Positions 18,668 to 27,905 are shown, numbered from the stretch's first letter. The stretch: 51,889 nt of DNA from Dendronalium phyllosphericum CENA369 (GCF_016056275.1 NZ_JAECZA010000281.1:1-51889), one strand, 5' to 3'. Numbers and translations: made by a program. Notes: generated from the letters alone by a model not told the origin.

Positions 18668-21600
18668 ATGCCTGTAGAAATTCGGCTTTCTCCTCAATTT
18701 GAAGTGCGTATTCACGAAAACGAATATTTGCAGCTGCCAACAATCCAACTTATTGCTGCTGGGAACAACGTTCCTCACATTTCCCGCATTACTTGTGCTG
18801 TCAGAGGAACACCAAGTGAATTGGCAGCACAAATTCAAAAAGCCTATGGGAAATTCGACTCAGACATCCCGAAAATTTCTCAAATCGGTCAATTAGAACA
18901 ATATCCTTGTAAACTGAAGCAACCTTTAACACAACCAATCAACTGTAAACTGCGGGTGATGGTAGAGTATTTTGATTCCGACGCTGCTGGAAATCCATTG
19001 CTGTCTGTGCGAAAGCACATTGGATCTGCGTGTCATCTATGGTCAGCGCCAGGTTTGGAGCAGCCACCCACTAAGCAAATAAGAAAAATGGATACTGCAA
19101 TGAACCCTTTCCAACTCAACAACATCGATAAGCAACGAAGTGATAAAAAAAGGTTTCCGGGATGGTTTGCTCTGGATTTTGGCACTTCTAACTCTACAGT
19201 CACACTCTTCGACCCCATTGAAGTGCCGATCGCGGAAGTGTTACCCAAAGAACAAGAACTGCGATTGCGCGATCGCTTGGGTGAATGGCTGAGTTCTCCC
19301 GCCTCGGTGGCTTTACCAGATGTCAGTGTTGCTGAGTGGGAAAAATTTCTCGCTGACATTAGCAAAAACCTGGAAACAGAACCCAGTCGCTTGCATGAAA
19401 TTTTTGAAACCGATAATAAAGAGCGATTTTTAGAAGCGATTCGACAAATCGAACTATGTTTGGGTAATAGCGATCGCTTTCGTCGGGCTGCTAGCAAAAA
19501 ACTTTATCAGATATACCATGAGGTCTTCCGCGTCCCCACTTTAGAATCGCAAAATTTGATTCCGGTTGTGCTGGATATCGATCGCCGGGGCACAGAAATA
19601 CCTAGCGAGTTGGAAGTTTATCGCTTGGCAAATCTCGAACTGCGGATGGGTAGGGAAGCCAGGGACAACAGAAAAAAAGCGATCGCCCAAGGTACAACAA
19701 CTTCTTTAAAAGAAATCATCAGCAGGTTTCACCACTCACCCAAACGCTATTTTGGTCAGGAGCGGTCTTTTCCGGTTATTTTAGATGGCAAGGAAGAAAC
19801 AATTAATGTTAACCAACTGATCCAAGCAGCTTGGGGACATTTAATCGATTTAACTGAAGATTATCGCCAACGCGCCCGCCGCAGATTTTCGGAAGGAGAT
19901 TTCCTCACAGCAGTTGTCACCTACCCAACTGTCGCCCCACCAGTTGTTCGCAAGGAAGTTAAAGAACTAGTTGAAGAGTTGGGGATGGACGACGTGCAAA
20001 CTGCTTACGATGAAGCGGTTTCTGTAGCAATATTCTTTCTCTGGCGAGAATTTGGCGGTAATCTTAACATCGGCATCGAATCTTTCAAAACCCGCTGTCG
20101 CCAAGAAAAGAACAAATGGTCGCAAAATGTCCTGGTTTTAGATATCGGTGGTGGAACCACAGATTTGGCTTTAATTGAACTAACTTTAGAAGATAAAACC
20201 CCATTTTTTGCCGACAATGAAGATAGAGGTTTGGGGGGAAGATATTATAAACTGACACCAAAACTATTAGGTTCTTCTGGACATTTACAGTTAGGCGGTG
20301 AGCTAATTACACTGCGAATTTTTAGATTATTAAAAGTGGCGATCGCTGACTTTTTACTATCAGCTGTCACCACAGGTGACATCGAAAGTGAAAAACTAGA
20401 AGATTTAATTAGTTCGGAGTTAAACGAGCGTTTCTTGGAACAGGGTAAATTTAGAAGTGGCAGTTTGTTGAAATGTCTGGATAAAGAAAATCCTGAAGGC
20501 GACGCGGCATACAAAGATGCCTTAGATACCGCAGAAAAAGTATTGCCTACCCGCTGGCAACAAGCACCCCAACGCCTGCAAGCCTTTTATACTCTTTGGG
20601 ATCGTGCAGAAGCGGCCAAACTCAAACTCGGACAACCAGCAGCAACAGATGATTATCCCTTAACCTTTACGATCTCTGAGCAGCAAATTTCTGAACTACT
20701 TAACCAAAGTGCGATTAAATTTCAGGTGAAAGACCCTGAGAGTATTTGCGTTACTTTAGATAGTAAGCAATTTGAACGAACTGCTGCTTCTGCAATTCGA
20801 GAAGCGATCGGGATTGCCAAAGGACTAATGGAGAGTCGTCTGCGTCCTCAAGATAACACTGTAGATCCTTGGAATACGCATAAAGTAGATTGGCTAATCT
20901 TATCAGGTAAAACTTGCAATCTCGACATCGTACAACGCCACATCTACGAGGAATTTAGCAAATCTCCATATTTTGTTTGGAATCCAGAGCGAATTACCTT
21001 TGTATTGGAATTTACCAAACTAGCTACATCTGCTGGTGCTTGCTATGCCGAGAAACTACGACGACTGAGATTCGACCCCGAAGAATCTAAAGGATTGCTG
21101 CGTAAGGGAGCCAATCAATTAGAAATTGATGTGAAAAACTTATTTTATTACCTACCCTGCAACTTCAAACGCAAAACCCAAAGCAACGACTTACTAACAA
21201 TCTTTAAAGCCGGACAAGAACTCTATCAACTCGCTCATTGGGAAAGTGTAGCGAAGGTTCGTACTGTGTGGCAAGGCATACAATTAACAAACATTATTTA
21301 TCGTCAAGACTACGAAGATGGAGATTTACGACTTTGGGGTAGCTTCGACGGTCAAACCCTGATGGAGAAACTAGGGATGGAAGAAGCTGAGTTTCTCAAA
21401 AAAATCAAAGTTCAGTTTGAAATCGATCAAACACTCCAATTTAACGTGTTGCTTTGTCAAGGAAATCCGCATTATTTGATTGACGTTCCTGGGATTGATG
21501 TGGGTTCGGCAATATCAGCAGCTTCCGAATCAGAACTGTTTGCTGATGGGAAATTGAAGTGGAATATTGCTGTGGAACGCCCGAATAAAGACTTGAGTAA

Positions 21601-22072
21601 TGGTGATATTGCCGTCAACGTGATTGAATCGGCAACTGTCGATCGCCCCGATGCCTATCATCTAGTTTTTGAAGTAGACAACGAGAATCATAAGTCCTTG
21701 CAAGAATTTCACTATCTGCGTGATGGCGCACCACAACCAGCAAACGGTTTAATCAGTAACTCCTTACCTCCCTTCCCGCAAAGCAATCAGCACACCTTTT
21801 ATGTGTATCAAACAGATAATGAAAGCAACACCAAAAAATGGATACGTATTGGCGCACTCAGCAAACCAGATGTGACAACAGATTACCCTTGCCAATATCG
21901 TGTCACTCTCGACGAAAAAGGTATTTTACGGATGCACGCTGGTGAAGTCCCTTACTGGACATCGACAAATCAAGAATGTCTCAAGCAAGAAGGATGCGTT
22001 TACCGCGCTGAATTAGACTTGCAACCCAACGAAGTCGATAAAGAACGCGATCCGTTTTGTGGCATACATTAA
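18668..22072 (+). CDS. Large Hsp70/actin-fold ATPase
   Basis: A 1134-residue protein. The actin-like ATPase fold is shown by phosphate-1 loop FALDFGTSNSTV (Asp170), phosphate-2 loop VLDIGGGTTDLALIEL (about Asp491) and an adenosine-type motif VDWLILSGKTCNLDIV near 740. A long insertion of about 230 residues separates the first two motifs. The first 160 residues and the last 300 form extra domains without recognisable family. This is far larger than DnaK and lacks its substrate-binding domain; layout and size recall the SrfB-type Hsp70-like proteins, but homology is not shown. It is co-oriented with a dynamin-like GTPase upstream and an unknown gene downstream. Start ATG 18668 follows AAGGAAAAT. 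Confidence 0.75.
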   Translation: MPVEIRLSPQFEVRIHENEYLQLPTIQLIAAGNNVPHISRITCAVRGTPSELAAQIQKAYGKFDSDIPKISQIGQLEQYPCKLKQPLTQPINCKLRVMVEYFDSDAAGNPLLSVRKHIGSACHLWSAPGLEQPPTKQIRKMDTAMNPFQLNNIDKQRSDKKRFPGWFALDFGTSNSTVTLFDPIEVPIAEVLPKEQELRLRDRLGEWLSSPASVALPDVSVAEWEKFLADISKNLETEPSRLHEIFETDNKERFLEAIRQIELCLGNSDRFRRAASKKLYQIYHEVFRVPTLESQNLIPVVLDIDRRGTEIPSELEVYRLANLELRMGREARDNRKKAIAQGTTTSLKEIISRFHHSPKRYFGQERSFPVILDGKEETINVNQLIQAAWGHLIDLTEDYRQRARRRFSEGDFLTAVVTYPTVAPPVVRKEVKELVEELGMDDVQTAYDEAVSVAIFFLWREFGGNLNIGIESFKTRCRQEKNKWSQNVLVLDIGGGTTDLALIELTLEDKTPFFADNEDRGLGGRYYKLTPKLLGSSGHLQLGGELITLRIFRLLKVAIADFLLSAVTTGDIESEKLEDLISSELNERFLEQGKFRSGSLLKCLDKENPEGDAAYKDALDTAEKVLPTRWQQAPQRLQAFYTLWDRAEAAKLKLGQPAATDDYPLTFTISEQQISELLNQSAIKFQVKDPESICVTLDSKQFERTAASAIREAIGIAKGLMESRLRPQDNTVDPWNTHKVDWLILSGKTCNLDIVQRHIYEEFSKSPYFVWNPERITFVLEFTKLATSAGACYAEKLRRLRFDPEESKGLLRKGANQLEIDVKNLFYYLPCNFKRKTQSNDLLTIFKAGQELYQLAHWESVAKVRTVWQGIQLTNIIYRQDYEDGDLRLWGSFDGQTLMEKLGMEEAEFLKKIKVQFEIDQTLQFNVLLCQGNPHYLIDVPGIDVGSAISAASESELFADGKLKWNIAVERPNKDLSNGDIAVNVIESATVDRPDAYHLVFEVDNENHKSLQEFHYLRDGAPQPANGLISNSLPPFPQSNQHTFYVYQTDNESNTKKWIRIGALSKPDVTTDYPCQYRVTLDEKGILRMHAGEVPYWTSTNQECLKQEGCVYRAELDLQPNEVDKERDPFCGIH

Positions 22073-22142
22073 AAAGTAAAAAGATAATCAGCCTAAATAA
22101 ATTTAGGGGTTAACAAGCATTTTTCATAGCAGATTCTACCTC

Positions 22143-22174
22143 GGTGAAGTACAGATTATTCTTTGTACTTCATC
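22143..22174 (+). other. Intergenic hairpin between the Hsp70-like gene and the next gene
   Basis: GGTGAAGTACA (22143-22153) pairs with TGTACTTCATC (22164-22174) with one non-Watson-Crick position and a 10-nt loop. No T-run follows, so it is unlikely to be a terminator. It may be an RNA-processing or stability element between two co-transcribed genes. Confidence 0.45.
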
Positions 22175-22260
22175 GCCTAAGAAATGCGATATTTTCTTTC
22201 TTTTGCCTTTTATCTTTTAACTTTTTACTTGTTCGGTGAGATAAAGAAAAGGTGATATTC

Positions 22261-23361
22261 ATGCAGCATCTACGTCAACTATTAGAGATAGAAAATTCAG
22301 AGTTGGCTAAACTACTACGGTTTAGTCTATACGGGCTAGAAGCTACTTTAGATAAGGCTCGCACAGAGTTGCCACTAGATCCAGGAGCTAAGTTATGCGA
22401 TGAGGTGCTGCAAGAACTCCAAAGCCTATTACAACCTCAAGAAGGCTGTAGTTTGGTAGAAATCTTACCCCCTCCAGATCAATTAAAACTAAGTCACCTC
22501 CGGGATGCTTTTGATTTCGATCCAGAACTAACTCATTATCTCGGAAATTCCCCACTGCAAAGCCAGAGCGACTCAGATTTGTGGAATGAAATTCAACGCA
22601 AGCTATTACGAGTCCCAGAGAATCTGGCTGAGTCTTGGCAACAACGTGCTTTGGATTTAGCACAGAAAGTCGGTGCAATCAAAGATAATTCGGATTTGTA
22701 CGAACTTCCCTTTATTCGAGATGAAGTTATTTATCCGGGACTTAAGGGTACTGTCAAAGCTAAAGGGTTACGCTTATCTAAACAAGCATTATTAAATTCT
22801 GAAATTGCCCAAAGTAATGAATCTGGAGATTTATATTTACTAGCTGGCTTTTTAAATTTTTATATGAAATTTATCGACATTGAACCCGATTTATATCATG
22901 CTTTAAAGAGTATTTTTGGTTTCGATGTTATCTCTCTACATAGCAAACCAGAACAGCGATCGCAATACCTTGAGGCTTTAAGCGATCGCTGCCTTCGCAC
23001 TCAAAAAGCCGAGGAAAATGGCGATCCGCTGTCAACTCTACGTGCTTGGATTGACATGGATGAAGCCATACACTCTCTGTTATTCGTTCCACCTGCGGAA
23101 CGTTATTCTTGGTGGGGGAAGCTACAACAAGAATCGAGACGCATTCTCAAAAAAATTGCCGACAGGGCAATTAATGCAGGCTATGACGTGCGAATCCGCC
23201 AATTATCGGGACTGTATGCCGACATCTGCACTTTCTCAAAAGATGACCTACAACTAGACTGCGGCGGCGTTCCTGGGGAAGTTTTGACTTGTCTGCGGGT
23301 TTACGCCCGAATTAATCAAGAAGAGTCTCTAGGACGTGTAATATTTCGCTCATCACGCTAA
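22261..23361 (+). CDS. Uncharacterised protein of the GTPase/Hsp70-like cluster
   Basis: A 366-residue protein, not recognised. It is soluble, with no signal peptide or membrane segment, mostly charged and leucine-rich, and probably helical. Stretches such as LRFSLYGLEATLDKARTEL and LRQLSGLYADICTFSKDD stand out, but I see no nucleotide-binding or catalytic signature. I start at ATG 22261, preceded by AAAAGGTGA; an in-frame GTG at 22252 overlaps that ribosome binding site. It follows the Hsp70-like gene by 188 bp on the same strand and is the last gene before a strand switch, so it may be the third component of the same system. Confidence 0.6.
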   Translation: MQHLRQLLEIENSELAKLLRFSLYGLEATLDKARTELPLDPGAKLCDEVLQELQSLLQPQEGCSLVEILPPPDQLKLSHLRDAFDFDPELTHYLGNSPLQSQSDSDLWNEIQRKLLRVPENLAESWQQRALDLAQKVGAIKDNSDLYELPFIRDEVIYPGLKGTVKAKGLRLSKQALLNSEIAQSNESGDLYLLAGFLNFYMKFIDIEPDLYHALKSIFGFDVISLHSKPEQRSQYLEALSDRCLRTQKAEENGDPLSTLRAWIDMDEAIHSLLFVPPAERYSWWGKLQQESRRILKKIADRAINAGYDVRIRQLSGLYADICTFSKDDLQLDCGGVPGEVLTCLRVYARINQEESLGRVIFRSSR

Positions 23362-23409
23362 CAATACATTTGCGCGATCGCTCGACAAAGTTATAGCAAA
23401 CATTTGCTG

Positions 23410-23889
23410 CTATCGTCTGATGTTTTGTTGTTGTCTCAATTGTTGCTGTTGTCTGACTCGATCTTGTAGCCTAAATTGTTCTAGTTGCTGTTGTTGTTGT
23501 TGCTGTCTGACTCGATTTTGTAGCTGAAATTGTTGCAGTTGCTGTTGTTGTTGTTGTTGTCTAAATTGATCTTGTAATCTAAATTGTTGCAGTTGCAATT
23601 GTTGTTGTTGTTGTCTGATATCCTGTTGTAGTCTCAATTGTTCTAATTGCTGTTGTTGTCGGAGGCTGAATTCATCTTGTTGCTGTCTAAATTGTTGCCA
23701 CAGTTGAGGTTGCTGTTTTAAGTTATCTTTCGATTTACTCGATTCCTCCCACTGTCTTTTTAACTTTGCCTGTATTTGTTTTTGAAGAATTGTCTCGTTG
23801 ATTTCTGCCGATACAGGAAACTGAATCAATGAAGCTACTATCAAGACTATCAGCGATAGTCCAGATTTCATTTTCAATGAATAATTCAT
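23410..23889 (-). CDS. Secreted glutamine-rich low-complexity protein
   Basis: A 159-residue protein with an N-terminal signal peptide (hydrophobic LSLIVLIVASLIQF, likely cleavage after VSA at about 28). From residue 60 on it is almost only Gln, Leu, Arg and Phe, in repeats of the form QQQQQLEQFRLQDRVR, about 25 residues long and occurring four times. Such a chain is likely a coiled coil or an amyloid-prone region outside the cytoplasm. ATG 23889 or the in-frame ATG 23871 could be used. Function unknown. The repeats are prone to expansion and contraction. Confidence 0.65.
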   Translation of the reverse strand: MNYSLKMKSGLSLIVLIVASLIQFPVSAEINETILQKQIQAKLKRQWEESSKSKDNLKQQPQLWQQFRQQQDEFSLRQQQQLEQLRLQQDIRQQQQQLQLQQFRLQDQFRQQQQQQQLQQFQLQNRVRQQQQQQQLEQFRLQDRVRQQQQLRQQQNIRR

Positions 23890-24244
23890 GTAGTTTTCTC
23901 TTAAATTTTTACAGATTAAAATTAATATTCGCCGCTATAGCAGAACTATATCAACGAACACATGATATCTAGTTGTCTAAAAGATATCAAATCTATTAAT
24001 AGTATAGCGTAAAGATACTGACGGCATTTTCATCATCCGTATAAACACAAAGGAATTTTTGGTGAGATATTACACCATTACTTGAATAAATGCGATCGCC
24101 TCAATTAATAATCAGGAATCACTGGCAGTTTTTGCGTTGAGAGGATGCATTTATCAAGTGTAGGAATATTTGGCAATCGTAAAAAGATTCATCCTTTTAC
24201 CGATGATTTCTATGGGTATTTAAACTTCAATCAAAATTAAATTT

Positions 24245-24314
24245 CACGCAGATCAAGAAACTTGCGTGTTTGATCCATCACTGCCAAAGGATTTGCAAAA
24301 TCCTTTGGCAGTGA
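24245..24314 (+). promoter_or_regulatory. Structured leader upstream of the YbhB/YbcL-family gene
   Basis: Two stems interleave: CACGCA (24245-24250) with TGCGTG (24263-24268), and GATCAA (24251-24256) with TTGATC (24270-24275). The loops are too short for a relaxed pseudoknot, so they are more likely alternatives. Next is an exact 17-bp hairpin, TCACTGCCAAAGGATTT with its complement (24278-24314, 3-nt loop), ending 22 nt before the start codon. No T-run follows. It could control translation or mRNA stability. Confidence 0.55.
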
Positions 24315-24336
24315 ATCTAAAAAAGAGGTGAAAACT

Positions 24337-24795
24337 ATGAAATTAGAGAGTAATGTTTTTGATAATAATGGTTTAATTCCAGCAAAATATACTTGTGATG
24401 GGGTAGATATCTCCCCACCTCTTATTTGGGATGAAGTACCAACGGAAACACAAAGCATAGTATTGATTGTTGATGACCCTGATGCACCCAGACAGACATT
24501 CGTTCATTGGGTTGTTTATGATATTCCAGCTACAGTTCATCAGCTACCAGAACAAATTCCATCTGTCAAAACTTTACCTAATGGTGGCGTACAGGGAACA
24601 AATGATTTTGGTAAGTTGGGTTATGGGGGGCCATGTCCACCTAGTGGCACTCATCGCTACTTTTTCAAACTTTATGCCCTAGATCGAAAATTAGCTTTGG
24701 CAGCAGGTGCTAACAAAAATCAAATTTTGGCAGCAATGGAAAGTCATGTTTTGGCAAAAGCAGACTTAATTGGACTTTATAAACGCCAAAATTAA
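24337..24795 (+). CDS. YbhB/YbcL-family phosphatidylethanolamine-binding-like protein
   Basis: A 152-residue PEBP/Raf-kinase-inhibitor-like protein. Family motifs are present: CDGVDISPPL, DDPDAP (46-51), HWVVYDIP (57-64) and GYGGPCPPSGTHRYFFKLYALD, which form the conserved anion-binding pocket. Bacterial members have no agreed function. I start at ATG 24337, spaced correctly from AGAGGTG (24325-24330); an in-frame GTG at 24328 lies within that site. A structured leader precedes it and a strong terminator follows. Confidence 0.9.
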   Translation: MKLESNVFDNNGLIPAKYTCDGVDISPPLIWDEVPTETQSIVLIVDDPDAPRQTFVHWVVYDIPATVHQLPEQIPSVKTLPNGGVQGTNDFGKLGYGGPCPPSGTHRYFFKLYALDRKLALAAGANKNQILAAMESHVLAKADLIGLYKRQN

Positions 24796-24800
24796 ATTAA

Positions 24801-24826
24801 AAAAGCACCTTTTTTAAGGTGCTTTT
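24801..24826. terminator. Bidirectional Rho-independent terminator
   Basis: AAAAGCACCTT and AAGGTGCTTTT pair across a 4-nt loop, with T-runs in both senses. It lies between the convergent genes ending at 24795 and 24861 and can serve both. Confidence 0.85.
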
Positions 24827-24860
24827 GAAATTCATAACATTTAGTTTTAGACAATACTTC

Positions 24861-25490
24861 TTAAGTATGGTAGTTGGTTCGAGGACTGCGTACACCAGCA
24901 ATAGATCCCATCAATGCCACAGCTAAACCCAACAAAGAACCAATTACAAACCACCACAAACCTTTAGAAGTTGCAGCAGCAATATCGCGGGTTTGTTCGG
25001 CAGTGACATTGGGTACGTTTCGCGGTAATGCGGTGCCTGATTGTTGTACTTGATTTATCGCTTCCCCAGCATTAGAAGCAGCAATACCAAAAGCACCCGA
25101 AACCCCACTTGCTAATAACCAAGAACTGAGTGCCAAGGTAGTAGCCCAAAAGATTGCCCCATTAAGTAAGGCTGTGTTGCGGTTCATTGGGCCAGCAGCG
25201 TGAGATGTCATCCAACCACCAGTGAAAAGAGAAAGTAACAAAGCGATAGTTGACCAAAGCCCCACATTACCTGCAACATTGGGTGCAATTGTTCTCGGCG
25301 CTCCTGAATTTGCAACGTTACCCGCTCCGATTGCCGCAAACAAGGAACTTAAAATCAATTGAGTAGCTAAGGCAACCAAAACACCAGCTATTATCGGGCC
25401 CCAACGAACGCGGTCATGGTATTCACCTACTCTAGCTGCTACCGCTGGTTCACCAATAACATCATCACCTACACGGTTTACGTATGACAT
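24861..25490 (-). CDS. Four-helix membrane protein of unknown function
   Basis: A 209-residue integral membrane protein. After a soluble N-terminus of about 30 residues there are four hydrophobic segments, at about 32-55, 78-96, 108-132 and 180-202. The third and fourth are separated by an Asn/Gln/Pro-containing loop. Gly/Ala-rich helices such as GPIIAGVLVALATQLILS suggest tight packing. The start is firm: GAGGAG precedes ATG 25490. No catalytic motif is seen; it resembles small bacterial membrane proteins of the YrzE/TIGR04086 kind, with weak confidence. Confidence 0.65.
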   Translation of the reverse strand: MSYVNRVGDDVIGEPAVAARVGEYHDRVRWGPIIAGVLVALATQLILSSLFAAIGAGNVANSGAPRTIAPNVAGNVGLWSTIALLLSLFTGGWMTSHAAGPMNRNTALLNGAIFWATTLALSSWLLASGVSGAFGIAASNAGEAINQVQQSGTALPRNVPNVTAEQTRDIAAATSKGLWWFVIGSLLGLAVALMGSIAGVRSPRTNYHT

Positions 25491-26104
25491 AGTTTACTTT
25501 CTCCTCGCTTACTTTGCTATTTAAGCAAAGTTCTTAATAGGCTATTTTTTTGCTCATTCTTATAAATTAAATTGCTAATCTAATTTTTTTATATCTATCA
25601 ATAGAAATAAATATTTGCTCTATCTTTAGTAGTAACGAATTCTTCAGCTTACAAATATTAATTTAATGTAACTTATCGCTAAAATTTGAATTTCTCAAAA
25701 AACCTACACTTAATTTTAAGTATATCTATAAAGTTAAGTAGGTCGACATAATTAAATATAGAATGTCAACCTGTGAAATCCTCTCATAAATTGCCTTTTC
25801 CCTCCAGCATAGCTGCCCTTCGACTTGGTGCAGTTGCTCATGGGGAGCCACTCCGTTGGGCGGCTCTGCCGACTTAAAGGAAGTGACGTGGAAACCACGC
25901 CAGATGCTCCACTTGGGGAGACCCCAAGACCGCACTGGCTCCCCAAGACCGCACTGCTTCACCTCCTACCTCCTGCCTCCTACTTATTAACTTGAGAGTG
26001 AGAATTGAAAATTTTGTTTTAATGGGTAATAAATAATTTGAACTAAAGTATTACCCATTCTTCTCGATCGCAAAGTCAGAAACCAAGTTTTGAAAATGAA
26101 AACG
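25491..26104. other. Intergenic region with dispersed repeat
   Basis: About 614 bp with no convincing gene. The first part is AT-rich and must contain the promoter for the membrane protein at 24861. At 25846-25891 there is a diverged copy of the GCCACT-ended repeat, followed by ACCCCAAGACCGCACTGGCTCC and a near-duplicate GACCGCACTG unit. Short frames across this GC-richer patch are repeat artefacts. Confidence 0.55.
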
Positions 26105-26431
26105 CTAACGCGTTTTTACAGCAGTACCTGTAGCGGTAATTAGCAATAAAACTCCTGACTGGTCAACATTGATTGTGCCAGTATCAATTTCAATTCCAAT
26201 TACAGCGTTGGCTCCTAAACGTTGCGCTCGTTGTTCCAATTCTGCTATTGCTTTGCGCTGACCTTGCTCAAATAGACGCTCGTAGCTGCCAGTGCGTCCA
26301 CCAATAACATCCCGAATGCTAGCTAAAAAATCCCTGAGGAAATTGCTGCCATAGACAACTTCTGCCGTCACAATACCTAAATATGACTCAATAACTGCAC
26401 CTTGAATCACATCAGTTGTTGTTAAAATCAT
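26105..26431 (-). CDS. YbjQ/UPF0145 family protein
   Basis: A 108-residue protein of the YbjQ (UPF0145) family, sometimes called heavy-metal-binding though biochemistry is thin. Matching features are MILTTTDVIQGAVIESYLGIV at the start, the central GSYERLFEQGQRKAIAELEQRA helix and GANAVIGIEIDT. Members form ring-like oligomers. I start at ATG 26431 because it fits the family N-terminus; 15 residues of open frame upstream (containing two Cys) are not typical but could be real. Confidence 0.85.
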   Translation of the reverse strand: MILTTTDVIQGAVIESYLGIVTAEVVYGSNFLRDFLASIRDVIGGRTGSYERLFEQGQRKAIAELEQRAQRLGANAVIGIEIDTGTINVDQSGVLLLITATGTAVKTR

Positions 26432-27224
26432 AAATTTAGCCTCGCAATTAGTACATCGCCTGACATCTTTTATCAAAATAGCAAGGGAAGTAGGAACAGA
26501 AGGCGCAAGCAGAAGCCTTTGCGTTGGTGTTGGGTGTCAAAGCTAAGGGACTTCCAAATAAAAAAATAATCAATCGCTTTGGTGAGCTCTTTGAGCAGGG
26601 GAGGCTGGGGGAGAAAGAGTCTATTCATCGTCTTTGCTCTTTAAGGTGCGTTAAGCGCTTTAATCATGTTTTTCGTGACAAATCAGATATGGGGGTTTGA
26701 CACACCCTACAGGGATTTATTTTTACTTTATAAATAACCTCTTACGCAAACATACTTTTGCTTGAAGCGTTTCTTGGACAAAGCTCAACGTGTGGAGGAA
26801 CATTTGACATTTAGAATTAATCTAATCTTGGTGACGCTCAAGGAATAATGAAGAATTTTAAACGAACAAAAGGAAAAAATTAGATACATAATCTACCAAT
26901 TTTTAGATGGCATCATAATTAATTAAGGTTCGACACCAAGTAGCAAAGGTATATACCTTATCTGGATTGACAACAAGATGCTAAAACTACTGAGAACCAA
27001 AGAAATTTTTTCCGACTCCAGATTTATCTGCGGATTGCACTTAACTATTTATACTGAGCTATCTATCTTTCAGTAGAAAGTTTAGCGTTTTTATACTGTT
27101 ATTGGGTATCAAATTTTATGATTTATTAATATATTGGAAAAACGAATAAATACAGTTTTCAAAAATCAATATTTTTGTTTTAATGTACAAGAAAAAATTG
27201 TTCTAAAATTTCAGGAAATTTACT
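26432..27224. other. Long intergenic region, no gene seen
   Basis: About 790 bp between divergent genes. A stretch near 26555-26700 is open in one frame (RFGELFEQGRLGEKES...) but has no start or ribosome binding site. A GACACACCCTACAGGG piece at 26699-26714 looks like part of a dispersed repeat. The last 150 bp are AT-rich, and AGGAAA at 27213-27218 serves the next gene. Confidence 0.4.
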
Positions 27225-27905
27225 GTGTACAAGCGCATTTCAGTTATAGTTAGCGTACTGTTATTAGGATGTTGTACTGTTACCATCCCCTTAACCGCTC
27301 AGGCTCAAGTACTAGTGGCGCAAGCCAGAAACCCTGAGTTAAAAGAAATTTTAGAGGAAGGGCGGAGGCTTGTAAATACTGGTGATTATAATGGAGCGAT
27401 CGCAGTTTACCAAAAAGCTGCTAGCTTAGACCCCAAGAATGCCAAAATTCATTCGGGAATTGGCTATTTGTACGCCCAACAAGGAAATTTCCAATCGGCG
27501 TTGGCCTCATATCGTCGTGCTATTGGTATTGACCCCAACAACAGTGATTTTTACTATGCCGTGGGTTATATTAAAGGGAATTTAGGTGATACTGCTGGGG
27601 CTAAAGAAGCCTACCGTCGTGCAATCCAGCTAAACCGCAACAACGTTAATGCCTATCTGGGATTAGGTGTGACACAAGCGCGCTTAGGAGATTACGAAGC
27701 CGCTGTGTGGGCATACGAGCAAGCAATCAGTTTGAATAAAAATAATGCTCAAACCTATGAGTTTATGGGTTCGATGTATAAACAGCGACGGCAAGCTAAA
27801 CAAGCAAGTAGTGTACTGCAAAAAGCTCGTAATCTATATCAGAAGCAGAATGACTTGGATGGAGTAGCTAGGGTAGATGCCATGTTGCGAGAGTTGGGAG
27901 GATGA
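27225..27905 (+). CDS. Exported tetratricopeptide-repeat protein
   Basis: A 226-residue protein with an N-terminal signal peptide (VIVSVLLLGCCTV..., likely cleavage after AQA at about 27). Four clear TPR units follow from residue 42: YNGAIAVYQKAASLDPKN, FQSALASYRRAIGIDPNN, TAGAKEAYRRAIQLNRNN and YEAAVWAYEQAISLNKNN, each spaced 34 residues, and a partial fifth. TPRs are protein-docking scaffolds, and no partner is indicated. The start is GTG 27225, supported by AGGAAA seven bases upstream. A lipoprotein reading (Cys16 or Cys17) is possible. Confidence 0.85.
   Translation: MYKRISVIVSVLLLGCCTVTIPLTAQAQVLVAQARNPELKEILEEGRRLVNTGDYNGAIAVYQKAASLDPKNAKIHSGIGYLYAQQGNFQSALASYRRAIGIDPNNSDFYYAVGYIKGNLGDTAGAKEAYRRAIQLNRNNVNAYLGLGVTQARLGDYEAAVWAYEQAISLNKNNAQTYEFMGSMYKQRRQAKQASSVLQKARNLYQKQNDLDGVARVDAMLRELGG

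Noticed and set aside
15262-22072. Naming the pair srfC and srfB
   Set aside because: The architecture is reminiscent, but the P-loop region of the GTPase does not match SrfC as I recall it and homology was not tested.
23440-23680. Direct repeats in a CRISPR-like pattern
   Set aside because: These are Gln codon runs in a coding gene, without constant repeats separated by unique spacers.
24245-24275. H-type pseudoknot upstream of the PEBP-family gene
   Set aside because: Connecting loops of 0 and 1 nt are too short to cross 6-bp stems comfortably, so alternative hairpins are more likely.
26555-26700. Open frame reading RFGELFEQGRLGEKES
   Set aside because: No start codon with a ribosome binding site, and the reading frame ends quickly; probably chance.
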